A stretch of 37,812 bases of DNA from Oleidesulfovibrio sp964593925 (GTDB taxonomy: Bacteria; Desulfobacterota; Desulfovibrionia; Desulfovibrionales; Desulfovibrionaceae). The stretch spans positions 1-37,812 of the forward strand of contig CAZQKM010000023.1 in NCBI GenBank assembly GCA_964593925.1. Reading direction: 5' to 3'. The notes under the pieces are model-generated. The model was given only the letters and a program-made list of their open reading frames with translations, ran no database searches and was not told where the DNA came from. This document shows, one piece after another, positions 5,857 through 15,768 of this stretch (positions within the stretch are counted from its first letter, which is position 1; every line of letters begins with the position of its first letter). The translations under genes and the position numbers were made by a program.

Positions 5857-8554
5857 TGTTATCTGTCCCCCAGAGCAGTTTCCACTCCGTTAAAATAGTC
5901 AGAGCCTCAAGTGGCGTCAGGCCGTTGGTATCAATATCACGCAGGGCAGTCAGGATCGGGGCTTCGGCAGGGGTGGGTAGCGGAAGCTCCTTTTTCGCAG
6001 GAGGTGGTGCAGGCATACCTGGGAGCAGTGGTTGTACAGGAGGCGGAACAATCGCATTTTGTGAACCGCCATTTTTGGCCTTTTGTTCCAGTGTTCCAAG
6101 TATCTGTCGTGCGCGATGCACCACATTTTGTGGTACTCCTGCCAGCTTTGCTACCTCAATGCCATAGCTTCTGTCTGATGGGCCAGGTACCAGCCTACGC
6201 AAAAAGACAATATCGCCTCCCCATTCTTTTATGGCAATATTCATATTGTGTATGCCAGGGATCGTGCCCTCCAACGCGGTAAGCTCGTGATAGTGGGTGG
6301 CAAACAAAGTACGGATGCCTTTTTTCTGTTTTTGGATAAGCTCTTCAACCACAGCCCACGCGAGGGCAAGGCCGTCAAAGGTCGAAGTGCCACGCCCAAT
6401 TTCGTCCAGGATAACAAGGCTACGGCGAGTTGCCTGGCGCAGAATACGAGCAGTTTCCATCATCTCCACCATAAAAGTGGATTGTCCCTGTGCTAGATTA
6501 TCAGAAGCCCCTACACGCGAAAAAATACGGTCACAAAGACCGATGTGTGCTTCACGCGCCGGAACGAAAGAGCCTGTTTGTGCAAGAAGACAGATGATAG
6601 CCGCCTGACGCAGTACAGTAGACTTTCCGGCCATATTGGGGCCTGTAATCAGTAGCAAGCTACGTTGTTCGTCAATGCGTAAATCGTTGGGAATAAAATT
6701 GGCAGAGCCTTGAACCGCCTCTACAACAGGGTGACGACCATCGCGGATGGTGATCTGGTGCCCTTCGTGTACTGCGGGACGAACCCAATTCCAATGGCGT
6801 GCAGCTTGGGCCAAGCCTTGCCAGTGATCAAGGGTTGCCAGGATATCTGCCATGAATAACAACCGCGGGCGTGCTTGCGCTACATGCTCACGCAGCTCTT
6901 TGAATAGCCTGAGTTCCAGTGCCTTGCGCTGGTCTGCTGCAGAAAAAAGACGAGCTTCAAGCTCCTTTAAACGTTCTGTGGTATAACGTTCTGCGTTGGC
7001 CAAGGTCTGCCTGCGTATAAAGTGTTCCGGCAGATCATTTGATACGGATTTGGATACTTCAAAATAATAGCCAAAAACCCTGTTGTTACCCAAACGCATT
7101 TTGGAAATGCCAGTACTCTGCTGCTCTGTAGCAAGTAAATCTTGCAACTTTGCAGCACCGTGTTCAGAGAGCTCAATCAACTCGTCAAGCCCGTTGTGAA
7201 AGCCCTCTTTGAAAAGCCCTCCCTCTGTGATTACATGGGGTGGAGTGTCTACAAGTGCGTTTTCAAGTAGTGTATGATAGTCTACCAAGTCATCCCACTG
7301 TTTTAACAATTTATACAAAAAAGCTGGCATAGCATTGCCATGTATTTCATCTGGTGTAGGGTAGTCTTCTTTTTTCGTTACGGGATTTGTCAGCAGTGTG
7401 CGTAGGCCAGGTAGAACTGCCAAGCTTTGACGCAAGGCCACATAGTCTTTTGGTGTGGCTCGATTAAGAGAAATACGTGTGCTTAATCTTTCAATATCAT
7501 ACACAGAGTCCAGCGCATCGCGTAATTTTTTACGCAATGTGTCCTCAGAAAAAAAATGTGTCACCGCATCTTGTGTCTCTACGATAGGCCCGCGTTCACG
7601 CCATGGGTGCTTCAGCCGCTCCTGCAAGAGCCTCCCCCCCATGGGGGTTATGGTATGGTCTAGTACATGCCATAAAGTGCCTTTGCCTTTACGCCCGTCA
7701 AGACGGCGGAACAGCTCAAGGTTACGTTCTGTTATTTCATCAAGCAGCAGGTGTTTGTTCAGGCTAAGCAGGCGAAACTGACTTAAGTGTCCCAAGTCCT
7801 GCTTTTGCGTCTGAGAAAGGTAGGCAAGCAAAGCTCCACAAGCACGCACCAGCTCTTTTTTGTTTTCCAGTCCCAGGGCGCCCAATTCAGCAACACATTG
7901 TGCAGAAAGAATTTTTTCTACCCCTCTCTGGTAGTCAAAATAAGCACGTTCCGGCACTCTGACCAATTGGATGTCTGTAAGTTCCAGCAGGGCAGGGGGA
8001 GTAGCATCATCGGGTACAAGCAGCTCTCGCGGAGCCATTTTTTGTACCCATTGCCATAACTCGGCTTCTTTACGACTTTGTAGACCGGACCATTCACTTG
8101 TAGAAAAATCAACCCAGGCAAAACCACCCAGATTGGCAGAGGCATCCCAGTGCAAGGCGCCAAGGTAGTTGTGCATTTTGGGAGCCAAATTTTCATCTTC
8201 CAGGGCCGTACCGGGGGTTAGTACTCGGATAACCCCTCTTTTTACAAGTCCTTTTGCCTCACGGGGATCTTCCATCTGTTCGCAGATGGCAACTTTAAAT
8301 CCCTTGTCTATGAGCTGACTGATATACGTACGGGCAGAATGATGAGGCACCCCACACATGGGAACCTTTGTGTCCGAGTTGGGGTTGCGACAGGTCAGGG
8401 CGATTTGCAACTCTCGAGCTGCCACTTCGGCATCATCAAAAAATAATTCATAAAAATCACCCATGCGATAGAAAAGCAAGGCATCAGGATAGTCACCTTT
8501 GATGCTCAGATATTGCTCAAACATGGGGGTAAGCTTGGGCGTGCTTGTCGTCAT
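5846..8554 (-). CDS. mutS: DNA mismatch repair protein MutS
   Basis: Recognises mismatches and small loops and, as an ATP-driven clamp, recruits MutL. At 902 aa it is full length. The mismatch-reading Phe-x-Glu motif is FYE at residues 34-36 (MGDFYELFF). Connector, lever and clamp domains follow. Walker A GPNMAGKST is near residue 638 and Walker B ILDEIGRGTSTFDG near residue 715, with a helix-turn-helix tail after a proline-rich linker. No good ribosome site precedes the ATG at 8554; the Met at residue 11 (MFEQYLS), which is where the family's conserved sequence begins, is an alternative. It follows lapB by 39 bases in the same direction. Confidence 0.97.
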   Translation of the reverse strand: MTTSTPKLTPMFEQYLSIKGDYPDALLFYRMGDFYELFFDDAEVAARELQIALTCRNPNSDTKVPMCGVPHHSARTYISQLIDKGFKVAICEQMEDPREAKGLVKRGVIRVLTPGTALEDENLAPKMHNYLGALHWDASANLGGFAWVDFSTSEWSGLQSRKEAELWQWVQKMAPRELLVPDDATPPALLELTDIQLVRVPERAYFDYQRGVEKILSAQCVAELGALGLENKKELVRACGALLAYLSQTQKQDLGHLSQFRLLSLNKHLLLDEITERNLELFRRLDGRKGKGTLWHVLDHTITPMGGRLLQERLKHPWRERGPIVETQDAVTHFFSEDTLRKKLRDALDSVYDIERLSTRISLNRATPKDYVALRQSLAVLPGLRTLLTNPVTKKEDYPTPDEIHGNAMPAFLYKLLKQWDDLVDYHTLLENALVDTPPHVITEGGLFKEGFHNGLDELIELSEHGAAKLQDLLATEQQSTGISKMRLGNNRVFGYYFEVSKSVSNDLPEHFIRRQTLANAERYTTERLKELEARLFSAADQRKALELRLFKELREHVAQARPRLLFMADILATLDHWQGLAQAARHWNWVRPAVHEGHQITIRDGRHPVVEAVQGSANFIPNDLRIDEQRSLLLITGPNMAGKSTVLRQAAIICLLAQTGSFVPAREAHIGLCDRIFSRVGASDNLAQGQSTFMVEMMETARILRQATRRSLVILDEIGRGTSTFDGLALAWAVVEELIQKQKKGIRTLFATHYHELTALEGTIPGIHNMNIAIKEWGGDIVFLRRLVPGPSDRSYGIEVAKLAGVPQNVVHRARQILGTLEQKAKNGGSQNAIVPPPVQPLLPGMPAPPPAKKELPLPTPAEAPILTALRDIDTNGLTPLEALTILTEWKLLWGTDNNAC

Positions 8555-8593
8555 GGCAACTAGGAGCGTTCCGAAAGCTGAGGTTAGGGTGGG

Positions 8594-9745
8594 TTAGTCT
8601 TGTAGGGAAGTTCTGAAGGCAATGGAATGCCAACTATGGCATTGGGGGCAACGAAAAAATGTTGTCTCGCGATGCAAACCACATGCTTGACATATAAACT
8701 TTTTTACCTGACGGGCTTGTTCGATAAAAAATTCAAGCTGGGTTTTAAATACTGGCGAAAGAGTTTGCTCTGCCATGGCAATATCCAAAAGCACCAGTCT
8801 GGCTGCCCAAAAGTCGGGTTTCAGCACCAGGGTTTTTGCCAACCATACCGTGGATGCTTCGGCATCTCCACAACGTAGCAGGTAGAGTGCGCCATAATAT
8901 TGTAATAAAATCTCCGGCGGCTGTACTTCGATGACGGGCAGTAGCGTTTTATATAGTTGAAGGTGAAAGTCTTCCGTGTCGCGAGGCGTGTCTACGTTGT
9001 CTGGGTGTAAATGCAATAGCGCGTCAAGCAATAAAAATTGCAAGCCAGAAGGGACGGCTCCGAGTGCTTCTTCAAAATATTTTCGCGTCTTGCGCCAGTC
9101 TTCATCAAGGGCAAAGAGTTTTATAAGCTCTTGGCGTGCTTCTATACTTCCATTGTATACCTTTAAAGCGCGGAAGAGTAGCTTTCGTCCTTCTCCTTTT
9201 GCCCCCTGTCGCATACGATCTTGTGCTTGGCGTACGAGGTAGTGCGCCTGGGGCACACGCAAACCCAGCTTGCCAAACAACGCTGCTGCTTGCGCAAAGT
9301 TGCCACTTTCAGCGTGTACCCGGGCCATATCGCGGGTAATTTCCTGTGAGTCTCCACCCAGTTCACGGGCCTGCTCAAATGACTGTAGTGCCCGGTCAAT
9401 AAAACCGCCTCGCTTATAGTCATGGCCTAGCTCAAAGAATACCATGGCCTTAAAGTGAGGCGCCAACCCAGGACGTGCAATGAGGTTGCTGCGCAATTGC
9501 ACTGCACGCTCTATATCGCCTTGAGTTCGGTACAGGTTACCCAAGGCAAGATAGATTTCAATGGAATCTGAATCATTACGGACTGCCCGGCTAAGTGCGC
9601 TGATGGCAGAGAGCCTGTCGCGCTCTCCCGGGTCTTCTCCCTGCAACAAAGAGATAATGCGATCATCGCGGCTGGAAGGCAACCATGAGGCCAGCTTGGG
9701 TAAAGAAACACACAAACGCGATAAAAAAGACACGGCAGACTCCAC
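8594..9745 (-). CDS. lapB: LPS assembly protein LapB (YciM), TPR protein
   Basis: In enterobacteria LapB couples lipopolysaccharide supply to FtsH-mediated turnover of LpxC. This 383-aa protein has an array of TPR repeats (from about residue 45 to 330) and the diagnostic C-terminal rubredoxin-like metal knot: CQAC about 20 residues before CPQC-HSWHS. The N-terminus (MESAVSFLSRL...) is only mildly hydrophobic, so the membrane anchor of E. coli LapB is not obvious here. LapA is encoded just upstream, 14 bases away, which strengthens the assignment. Whether it controls LpxC in this organism cannot be read from the sequence. Confidence 0.88.
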   Translation of the reverse strand: MESAVSFLSRLCVSLPKLASWLPSSRDDRIISLLQGEDPGERDRLSAISALSRAVRNDSDSIEIYLALGNLYRTQGDIERAVQLRSNLIARPGLAPHFKAMVFFELGHDYKRGGFIDRALQSFEQARELGGDSQEITRDMARVHAESGNFAQAAALFGKLGLRVPQAHYLVRQAQDRMRQGAKGEGRKLLFRALKVYNGSIEARQELIKLFALDEDWRKTRKYFEEALGAVPSGLQFLLLDALLHLHPDNVDTPRDTEDFHLQLYKTLLPVIEVQPPEILLQYYGALYLLRCGDAEASTVWLAKTLVLKPDFWAARLVLLDIAMAEQTLSPVFKTQLEFFIEQARQVKKFICQACGLHRETTFFRCPQCHSWHSIAFRTSLQD

Positions 9746-9759
9746 AGTTAGATGTGCTA

Positions 9760-10113
9760 CTAGCCTTCTTCGGTTCCACGGTCTACGGCCATGGCCTGCT
9801 TGTGTTCTTCCAGCGGAAGGGTACGCAAAGAGGTTACTTCCTGCTCAAGGTCATTGATTTGCTTGCGGGCACGGCGTAGTGCAGCCCCCATGCGCAAACG
9901 TTCGGCGATGCAATAGCCAAGGGTAATCAGGGCCCCCAAGACAAAGGAGAACAATAATAAAAAATAGAGGGGAAGAGGGATGCTGCGCCATGCCTGTACA
10001 AACAGGTCTAGTTCAAGAGCAATGGTCATTGATAGTGCTTGTGTATTTTGTACAAAAAAGAGCATTGAGGCAAAAAAGAGCAAAATCAAAATGAGAACTT
10101 TAAGAAAACGCAT
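9760..10113 (-). CDS. lapA: LapA-domain (DUF1049) inner-membrane protein
   Basis: A 117-aa protein with two membrane segments (residues about 3-25 and 47-70), the second carrying the family's FxxGxL-type glycine pattern (FSFVLGALITLGY), followed by a basic coiled coil (RRARKQINDLEQEVTSL). This is the LapA layout, the partner of LapB at the inner membrane. The start is set by AAGGAGA seven bases upstream. It lies between the HIT gene (10 bases before) and lapB (14 bases after), so the three are almost certainly one transcript. Confidence 0.87.
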   Translation of the reverse strand: MRFLKVLILILLFFASMLFFVQNTQALSMTIALELDLFVQAWRSIPLPLYFLLLFSFVLGALITLGYCIAERLRMGAALRRARKQINDLEQEVTSLRTLPLEEHKQAMAVDRGTEEG

Positions 10114-10123
10114 AGGCTTCTCC

Positions 10124-10609
10124 TTATATTATCTGTGCAAAGTAAGGTTTGAGGGCAGCATATGTGGCATTCAAATGTTCTGGAATAACTCGTGTTTCAT
10201 CCATCACTGCCATGAACGAAGAATCTCCGTTCCAACGCGGAACAAGATGAAAGTGCATATGTTCGCGTATTCCGGCGCCCGCAGCTTCGCCTATATTCAA
10301 CCCAATATTTATTCCTTGAGGGGCAAAGCGGTCTGTCAAGAGACGCACACACTGCTGTAAGATATCCATACACTCATGGAGTTCTTGCTGCTCAAGTTCA
10401 AGCATACTCATGGCATGCCGGTAAGGCGTAACCATAATATGCCCGTTATTATACGGAAATTTATTCATGATGACAAAGTTGAATTTGCCGCGATACAAGA
10501 TAAGACGTTCTTCATCTTCCTCGGTATGCTCAGGCAGACAAAATACACACTCATCGGGTTTGGGAGCCAGGATATAGTCAAGACGCCAAGGAGCCCAGAG
10601 GGTTTTCAT
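10124..10609 (-). CDS. HIT-family nucleotide hydrolase/phosphorylase
   Basis: A 161-aa histidine-triad protein. The triad is HMHFHLVPRW, with the middle histidine acting as nucleophile in the family. The N-terminal LWAPWRLDYI and CVFC (Cys-x-x-Cys) pair are typical of the Ap4A phosphorylase-like branch, which may bind zinc. Substrates are probably nucleoside 5'-polyphosphates or AMP conjugates; the exact one is not predictable. An AAGG site precedes the ATG by nine bases. It is the first gene of the lapAB-mutS unit; about 130 bases upstream hold its promoter region. Confidence 0.88.
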   Translation of the reverse strand: MKTLWAPWRLDYILAPKPDECVFCLPEHTEEDEERLILYRGKFNFVIMNKFPYNNGHIMVTPYRHAMSMLELEQQELHECMDILQQCVRLLTDRFAPQGINIGLNIGEAAGAGIREHMHFHLVPRWNGDSSFMAVMDETRVIPEHLNATYAALKPYFAQII

Positions 10610-10741
10610 ATGACTATGCCTTCAGGTGACAATAAGGTTATTCGGCAAGCATAGGCCAGTATTTGCAACAGCCTTGCTTTTGAACTTTGTGAATATTCAA
10701 AAAATATTACACACCAGATATGTTAAAGGCAACCAAATCCT

Positions 10742-13420
10742 TTATTGATGGTTACTGTGTTTGTATTGCAGCAGTAGTTTTTGCGCCATATCCAGTTGTT
10801 CTTCGCGGGTTTGTGTTTTTCCGTCAATTTTTGCAGCACGCACAGCGCTAAGCACTGCTTTAAAGCCGGGGCCTGGTTCGGCTCCCATGGCGTGCAGATC
10901 TTCTCCAGTAATATCGGCAGACACGTCGCGTAGCTTGGTAAGATAATGCGAAACTGCCTTACGCAGGCTTTCGAGTTTTGTCCTAGCCATAATATACAAC
11001 AAGCCTTCCACCGGTAGCTTTGACAGCATTGCGTATAGCACGCTCATGGCGGACTCTTTTTTTACCCAGACATTAAGTCGTGCTGCTGCCCTGCGGCTAT
11101 CTTCGCGTATGGAAAGAAATTCTCGGCGCTGCTTGTGAGACAGGCATAACCGGTCAAGCACTCCCTGGACATCTGTATAGTTTGAATTATGGCATAACGC
11201 CAGTAATATCACGATCCAGCGGTCTGCGGGTGGGTCCTGATATAATAGCTGGTGCCAATCTAGAACTTTTTCTGCGTCTGCAAGGATCTCCTCTTTGCCA
11301 TAGCAAAGTTCAAGTACTGGATGGGCTGCTCGCAGCAAGCCGAACTCCTGCATGCGCTTTAATGAAGCAAAAGGAGAGGCTTCCTGCATAATAAACTTTA
11401 ATTCATGAAACAAACGGGGACCGGATAAACGCTCAATGAGTCCAAGCGTTTGAGCATTTTTTATGAGTTTTGCGGTTTGAGGACCAATTTTAAAGTCATA
11501 ACGAGCTTCAAAGCGTACAGCCCGAAGTATACGCGTGGGGTCTTCCACAAAGCTGAGTGAATGTAACACACGTATACATTTGTTTTTTATATCTTGCTGC
11601 GCACCAAAAAAATCTACGAGTTTACCAAACGCTACCGAGTTGAGTTGTATGGCAAGAGCGTTAATGGTGAAATCACGTCGAAACAGGTCCATTTTAATTG
11701 AAGAAAGCTCCACAGTTGGTAAGGCAGCAGGGTATTCATAATATTCCAGCCTGGCCGTAGCTACGTCAATACGACTCTCTCTGCCAGAGGCATCGAAAAA
11801 AATAATGACAGCAGTTTTAAATTTTTGGTGCTCGCGAACTCTGCCCCCAAGCTGTTGAGCCAATTTATGGGCAAACATGATGCCGTCCCCTTCAACAACG
11901 ATATCAAGATCCAGATTGGGTCTATCCAAGATAAGGTCACGGACAAATCCTCCTACGGTATATACGCTAACCCCCAGATCATCGCCCAATTTTCCAGCAA
12001 GTTCCAGCCAACCCAAAAGAGGGCTGGGCAGTTTTTCACGCATAAGAGAGGACATGTTGCGCGCCCGCTTTTTCTGAGGCTGTAAGGACTCTGGAATGCG
12101 GGCCGGCTCGTCAATAAGGATATTGATCAGATCAGTGCGGGTAATCACTCCGATGATGCTATTGTCTTTATTAACCACAGGTACAAGGCGCTGCCGTTCG
12201 CCTACTATAATGTCAATAATACTTTGAAAGCTGTCTTTGGGGCGTACGGTATGTACTTCGCGAGTCATGTATTCCACCACTAACATACTACCCAGCCCAT
12301 GTGCCACGGCGCGGGTTGCTGTCTGGTACTCAATGTAGCCACTGCAACACTTTTTTTTGTCAGGGACGATGGGAATAGCTTTTAACCCATAACGCTGCAT
12401 GGTTTCAGCAACTTCGGCAATGGTCGAGCTCTCGCATGCCGAAATAACAGGAGTGGACATAAGCATTTCAATGGAGAATTTTCTACTGACAGTGGCATAA
12501 AGCAGAGCAAAGAGTTCATCTTTTACTTGAGACAAGGTTTTATGCTTGATGGAAGCCGAAGCAGCGTACGGATGGCCACCTCCGCCCAGACTGGCACATA
12601 TTTTTCCTACATTTATATCAGAAATACGGCTGCGAGCCACAACTTGTACCCTGTCTTCCATACGACCAAGCGCATAGAGCACTTTAATGCTTTCCATGCT
12701 CATCAGCTTATGGGCGAGCAGGGCAAAGTCTCCCATATAGGTATCCATACTGACTTCGGCGATTACCACAGGAATACCGTTAATATCATGGGTACGGGCA
12801 GACTCAAGCAGATCATTGAGTACAGCTACCTGCTCGCTGGTCATGTCGCGTGTGATGAGGTCAGAAATAATACCCAGATCCATACCTTGTGTTTTCAGCC
12901 AGGCCGCTGCTGCAAAGTCATGGTCTGTGGTCGATGCAAAGCAGAAAGAACCAGTGTCTTCATAAATACCAAGCCCAAGTACCGTAGCTTCATCCGTATT
13001 TAGCTCAATACCCGATTTTTGTATCTCTTGGGTCAAAATTGACGCAGTGGCTCCCCAAGGACGTACCAGCATATATGCCCCTTGGAGATCTTCTGAAGTA
13101 TCTGGGTGGTGGTCGTAGATATGAATCTCAACATCAGAACGGTCGAGAATATTATGTACATGCGGAAGCCTGGAGTATTGCCGGGTATCTACAATAACCA
13201 GACGGCCAATAGATTCGGAGTCTATTTCTTTTGCCTGTCGAAAATTGAACAAATAGGTCGCACTTTGAATGAAAAAATTTTTAAGCGTACGTTCCTGGCT
13301 ACCCGGAAAAAGAAGAATTGCCCCGGGATACAGCTTGCTTGCAGCAACAATGGAGGCCAAGGCGTCAAAATCTGCATTGGCGTGTGCAGTAATAACGGTA
13401 GGGACAGAAGAATTCGTCAT
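10742..13420 (-). CDS. tRNA nucleotidyltransferase fused to DHH and CBS domains
   Basis: An 892-aa multidomain enzyme that adds or repairs 3' A/CCA ends of tRNA. Order: DHH phosphoesterase domain (HANADFDA at 13-20, DHH at 103-105), DHHA1 domain with GGGGHPYAAS near residue 280, two CBS domains (about 315-430), then a class II nucleotidyltransferase head with the signature GGFVRDLILDRPNLDLDIV (near residue 490) and RRDFTINALA, and an RNA-binding tail. This fusion is known from deltaproteobacteria and some deep-branching bacteria, where relatives are A-adding enzymes working with a separate CC-adding enzyme. Which activity applies here cannot be told by eye. Both tRNAs in the window encode CCA, so here the role would be repair. 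It lies downstream of xerD, 30 bases away. Confidence 0.93.
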   Translation of the reverse strand: MTNSSVPTVITAHANADFDALASIVAASKLYPGAILLFPGSQERTLKNFFIQSATYLFNFRQAKEIDSESIGRLVIVDTRQYSRLPHVHNILDRSDVEIHIYDHHPDTSEDLQGAYMLVRPWGATASILTQEIQKSGIELNTDEATVLGLGIYEDTGSFCFASTTDHDFAAAAWLKTQGMDLGIISDLITRDMTSEQVAVLNDLLESARTHDINGIPVVIAEVSMDTYMGDFALLAHKLMSMESIKVLYALGRMEDRVQVVARSRISDINVGKICASLGGGGHPYAASASIKHKTLSQVKDELFALLYATVSRKFSIEMLMSTPVISACESSTIAEVAETMQRYGLKAIPIVPDKKKCCSGYIEYQTATRAVAHGLGSMLVVEYMTREVHTVRPKDSFQSIIDIIVGERQRLVPVVNKDNSIIGVITRTDLINILIDEPARIPESLQPQKKRARNMSSLMREKLPSPLLGWLELAGKLGDDLGVSVYTVGGFVRDLILDRPNLDLDIVVEGDGIMFAHKLAQQLGGRVREHQKFKTAVIIFFDASGRESRIDVATARLEYYEYPAALPTVELSSIKMDLFRRDFTINALAIQLNSVAFGKLVDFFGAQQDIKNKCIRVLHSLSFVEDPTRILRAVRFEARYDFKIGPQTAKLIKNAQTLGLIERLSGPRLFHELKFIMQEASPFASLKRMQEFGLLRAAHPVLELCYGKEEILADAEKVLDWHQLLYQDPPADRWIVILLALCHNSNYTDVQGVLDRLCLSHKQRREFLSIREDSRRAAARLNVWVKKESAMSVLYAMLSKLPVEGLLYIMARTKLESLRKAVSHYLTKLRDVSADITGEDLHAMGAEPGPGFKAVLSAVRAAKIDGKTQTREEQLDMAQKLLLQYKHSNHQ

Positions 13421-13450
13421 AAGGTGTTCCGTGCAAACGCGTTAAAACGA

Positions 13451-14368
13451 TTAAATGGACATTTTTGATCGCGGATGGAACTGGCGGTGTATTTTACGCA
13501 ACCTTGCGGCTTCCACGTGGGTATAAATTTCGGTGGCCGCAATATCTGCATGGCCAAGCAACATTTGCACTGTACGTAAATCAGCTCCTTCTTCAAGCAG
13601 GTGGGTGGCAAAAGAGTGCCTGAACGTATGGGGCGATATGGCACGGGTGATACCTGCTTGGGATGCATAACGTTGCACGATTTTCCATATGGCCTGACGT
13701 GAAAGTCCTTTACCGGAACGATTTAAAAAAACATAGTTTTCCACGGGCTTAAATGAGGGGCGCCAATCATGCAGGTATGCGACCAAAAAGTCTGCGGCAG
13801 CTGCATGGATGGGAACAACGCGCTCTTTGGAGCCTTTACCAAAGACACGTACAAGGCCCGTGAGCGGATCAAAATCCAGCGGCTTGAGTTGAACAAGCTC
13901 TGTAACACGTAATCCGGCAGCATAAAGCAGTTCCAGCATTGTTCTATCCCGAAAACCGAGTTTTTCCCGTACATTTGGCATTTTCAACAGGGTGGCCATT
14001 TCTTTTTGCGACAAATATTCAGGTAATTTTTTGGGTATTTTGGGATTTTCAAGAAAACGGGATGGGTCATTTGGCAAAAGGTGCTGTTCAACTCCATACC
14101 GAAAAAGTCCGCGCAACGAAGAAAGATGGCGTGCAAGGGATTTGCTGGCAAGGCCTTTACGGCGTATGTGCATGATATACAATAGCAAGGTCTGATCATT
14201 AACATCTTCAAGAGTACCATGTTTTTTTTGAAGAAATAACAAAAAATCTCGCAGGTCTGCCTCATACGCGGCCAGTGTGTTTTCAGATAAGCCACGTGAT
14301 ATCAGGATATGTTGCAAAAAGCTGTCTACAACAGGGTGCGACAAGGAGAGGGCAGCTTGTTCTGGCAT
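13451..14368 (-). CDS. xerD: Tyrosine recombinase XerD/XerC-type
   Basis: Site-specific recombinase that resolves chromosome dimers at dif, activated by FtsK, whose gene is at the other end of this window. The 305-aa length is that of XerC/XerD. The N-terminal core-binding domain (to about residue 110) is followed by the catalytic domain with Arg in AAGLRVTEL, Lys in GKGSKER, HTFRHSFATHLLEEGADLR, the second His in LLGHADI, and the nucleophile Tyr in TEIYTHV. All catalytic residues are intact. No integration-related genes surround it, so a housekeeping role is more likely than an integrase. XerD rather than XerC is a guess from overall resemblance. No clear ribosome site is visible before 14368. 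Confidence 0.9.
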   Translation of the reverse strand: MPEQAALSLSHPVVDSFLQHILISRGLSENTLAAYEADLRDFLLFLQKKHGTLEDVNDQTLLLYIMHIRRKGLASKSLARHLSSLRGLFRYGVEQHLLPNDPSRFLENPKIPKKLPEYLSQKEMATLLKMPNVREKLGFRDRTMLELLYAAGLRVTELVQLKPLDFDPLTGLVRVFGKGSKERVVPIHAAAADFLVAYLHDWRPSFKPVENYVFLNRSGKGLSRQAIWKIVQRYASQAGITRAISPHTFRHSFATHLLEEGADLRTVQMLLGHADIAATEIYTHVEAARLRKIHRQFHPRSKMSI

Positions 14369-14601
14369 GGTTATGGTACGCTATTGTTTTGACTGTTTGC
14401 ACTTTCTGCCGGCAAGCAGGCAGAGTAGAGATACTACATGCGCCAACGGGCAGGAACAAGAGTAAAAAAATTGACTCTTGCCGCGACAATCGCTATTTTT
14501 CAGACCTTTCCAGATAGCTGGATAAACGGATTTGTCCCACTTTAGCAAGGTCCATGGTAGCCCTTGCCAAGATAGATGACAACTTTTCAAGGAGACTACA
14601 T

Positions 14602-15768
14602 ATGGCTCAATTTGCACTTGCCGACAGACTTGCAACGCTCCCTCCATACCTGTTTGCCCAGATTGACAAAGTCAAGGCTGCAGTAGCAGCACGTGGTGTT
14701 GACATTATCAGCCTCGGTATAGGAGACCCCGATCTTCCGACCCCCGACTTTGTTATTGAGGCATTGCATCAAGCAGCGAGAAAGCCGGCTAACCACAGGT
14801 ACCCTTCATATGACGGCCTGTTGAGCTTTAGGCAGGAGGTTGCCCACTGGTATAAGCGTCGTTACGCTGTGGACCTTGATCCACAGAATGAAGTGCTTAC
14901 ACTTATTGGCTCTAAAGAAGCCATTGCGCATTTTCCTGTTGCATTTGTAAACCCTGGCGACCTGGTACTGGTCTGCCCACCATGTTATCCCGTGTATGCC
15001 ATTGCTTCCCGCTTTGCAGGCGGGGTGGTTCAGGAACTGCCGCTTCTTGAAAAAAATAACTTTTTACCCGATCTGGATGCTGTCACGGAAGAGACTTGGC
15101 AAAAAGCCCGGTGTATTTTCATCAATTACCCCAACAATCCCACTGCAGCCATGGCCCCCCGAGCTTTTTTCGAGCGGCTAATTGCCATTGCCCAAAAGCA
15201 CAACGTGATCATCGTGCATGATGCCGCGTATACAGAAATGTATTACAACAAAGCCAATCGCCCGCTTTCCATTATGGAGATTCCTGGCGCAAAGGAAGTG
15301 GCTTTGGAAATCAACTCACTTTCCAAACCCTATAATATGACTGGATGGCGCATTGCCATGGCAGTAGGAAATCCGACGCTGGTTGCCGGCCTTGGTAAAG
15401 CCAAAGAAAATATTGACTCTGGCACGTTTCAGGCCGTTCAAGAAGCGGGTATCGCGGCATTACGCGATGGAGATGCTTTTCTTGATGAAATTCGCGAAAT
15501 ATACCGTAAACGCCGCGATACCGTGGTAAACGCCCTGCAAAAAATCAATATTAATTGCAGGGTACCTGAAGCCTCTTTGTATGTCTGGGCCAATGTTCCA
15601 GAAGGCTACACATCGTCTACTTTTGTAACTCGCGTACTACAGGAAACAGGCGTTGTCGTAACACCTGGAAACGGTTTTGGAGAGGCAGGCGAAGGATTTT
15701 TCAGAATTTCCCTTACAGTGAATGACGAACGCCTTGAGGAGGCCGTATCCCGAATCGCCAGCCTATAA
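14602..15768 (+). CDS. dapL: LL-diaminopimelate aminotransferase DapL
   Basis: A class I/II PLP-dependent aminotransferase of 388 aa that converts tetrahydrodipicolinate directly to LL-diaminopimelate for lysine and peptidoglycan synthesis. Diagnostic stretches are the start FALADRLATLPPYLFAQID, SLGIGDPDLPTPDFV, GSKEAIAH, INYPNNPTAA, HDAAYTEM and the PLP-binding lysine in SLSKPYNMTGWR. The start at 14602 is fixed by AAGGAG at 14589-14594. The DapL route is known in Desulfovibrio and some other anaerobes, which supports the taxonomic guess. The stop codon overlaps the expected start of folK, so the two are probably coupled. The 230 bases upstream, divergent from xerD, hold its promoter and an inverted repeat CAAGAGT/ACTCTTG at 14457-14480. 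Confidence 0.93.
   Translation: MAQFALADRLATLPPYLFAQIDKVKAAVAARGVDIISLGIGDPDLPTPDFVIEALHQAARKPANHRYPSYDGLLSFRQEVAHWYKRRYAVDLDPQNEVLTLIGSKEAIAHFPVAFVNPGDLVLVCPPCYPVYAIASRFAGGVVQELPLLEKNNFLPDLDAVTEETWQKARCIFINYPNNPTAAMAPRAFFERLIAIAQKHNVIIVHDAAYTEMYYNKANRPLSIMEIPGAKEVALEINSLSKPYNMTGWRIAMAVGNPTLVAGLGKAKENIDSGTFQAVQEAGIAALRDGDAFLDEIREIYRKRRDTVVNALQKININCRVPEASLYVWANVPEGYTSSTFVTRVLQETGVVVTPGNGFGEAGEGFFRISLTVNDERLEEAVSRIASL

Noticed and set aside
12527..13003. 158-aa plus-strand frame
   Set aside because: Antisense shadow of the tRNA nucleotidyltransferase gene.
13451..14368. Reading the tyrosine recombinase as a phage integrase
   Set aside because: Length and neighbours fit housekeeping XerC/XerD, and there is no att repeat or phage gene nearby.
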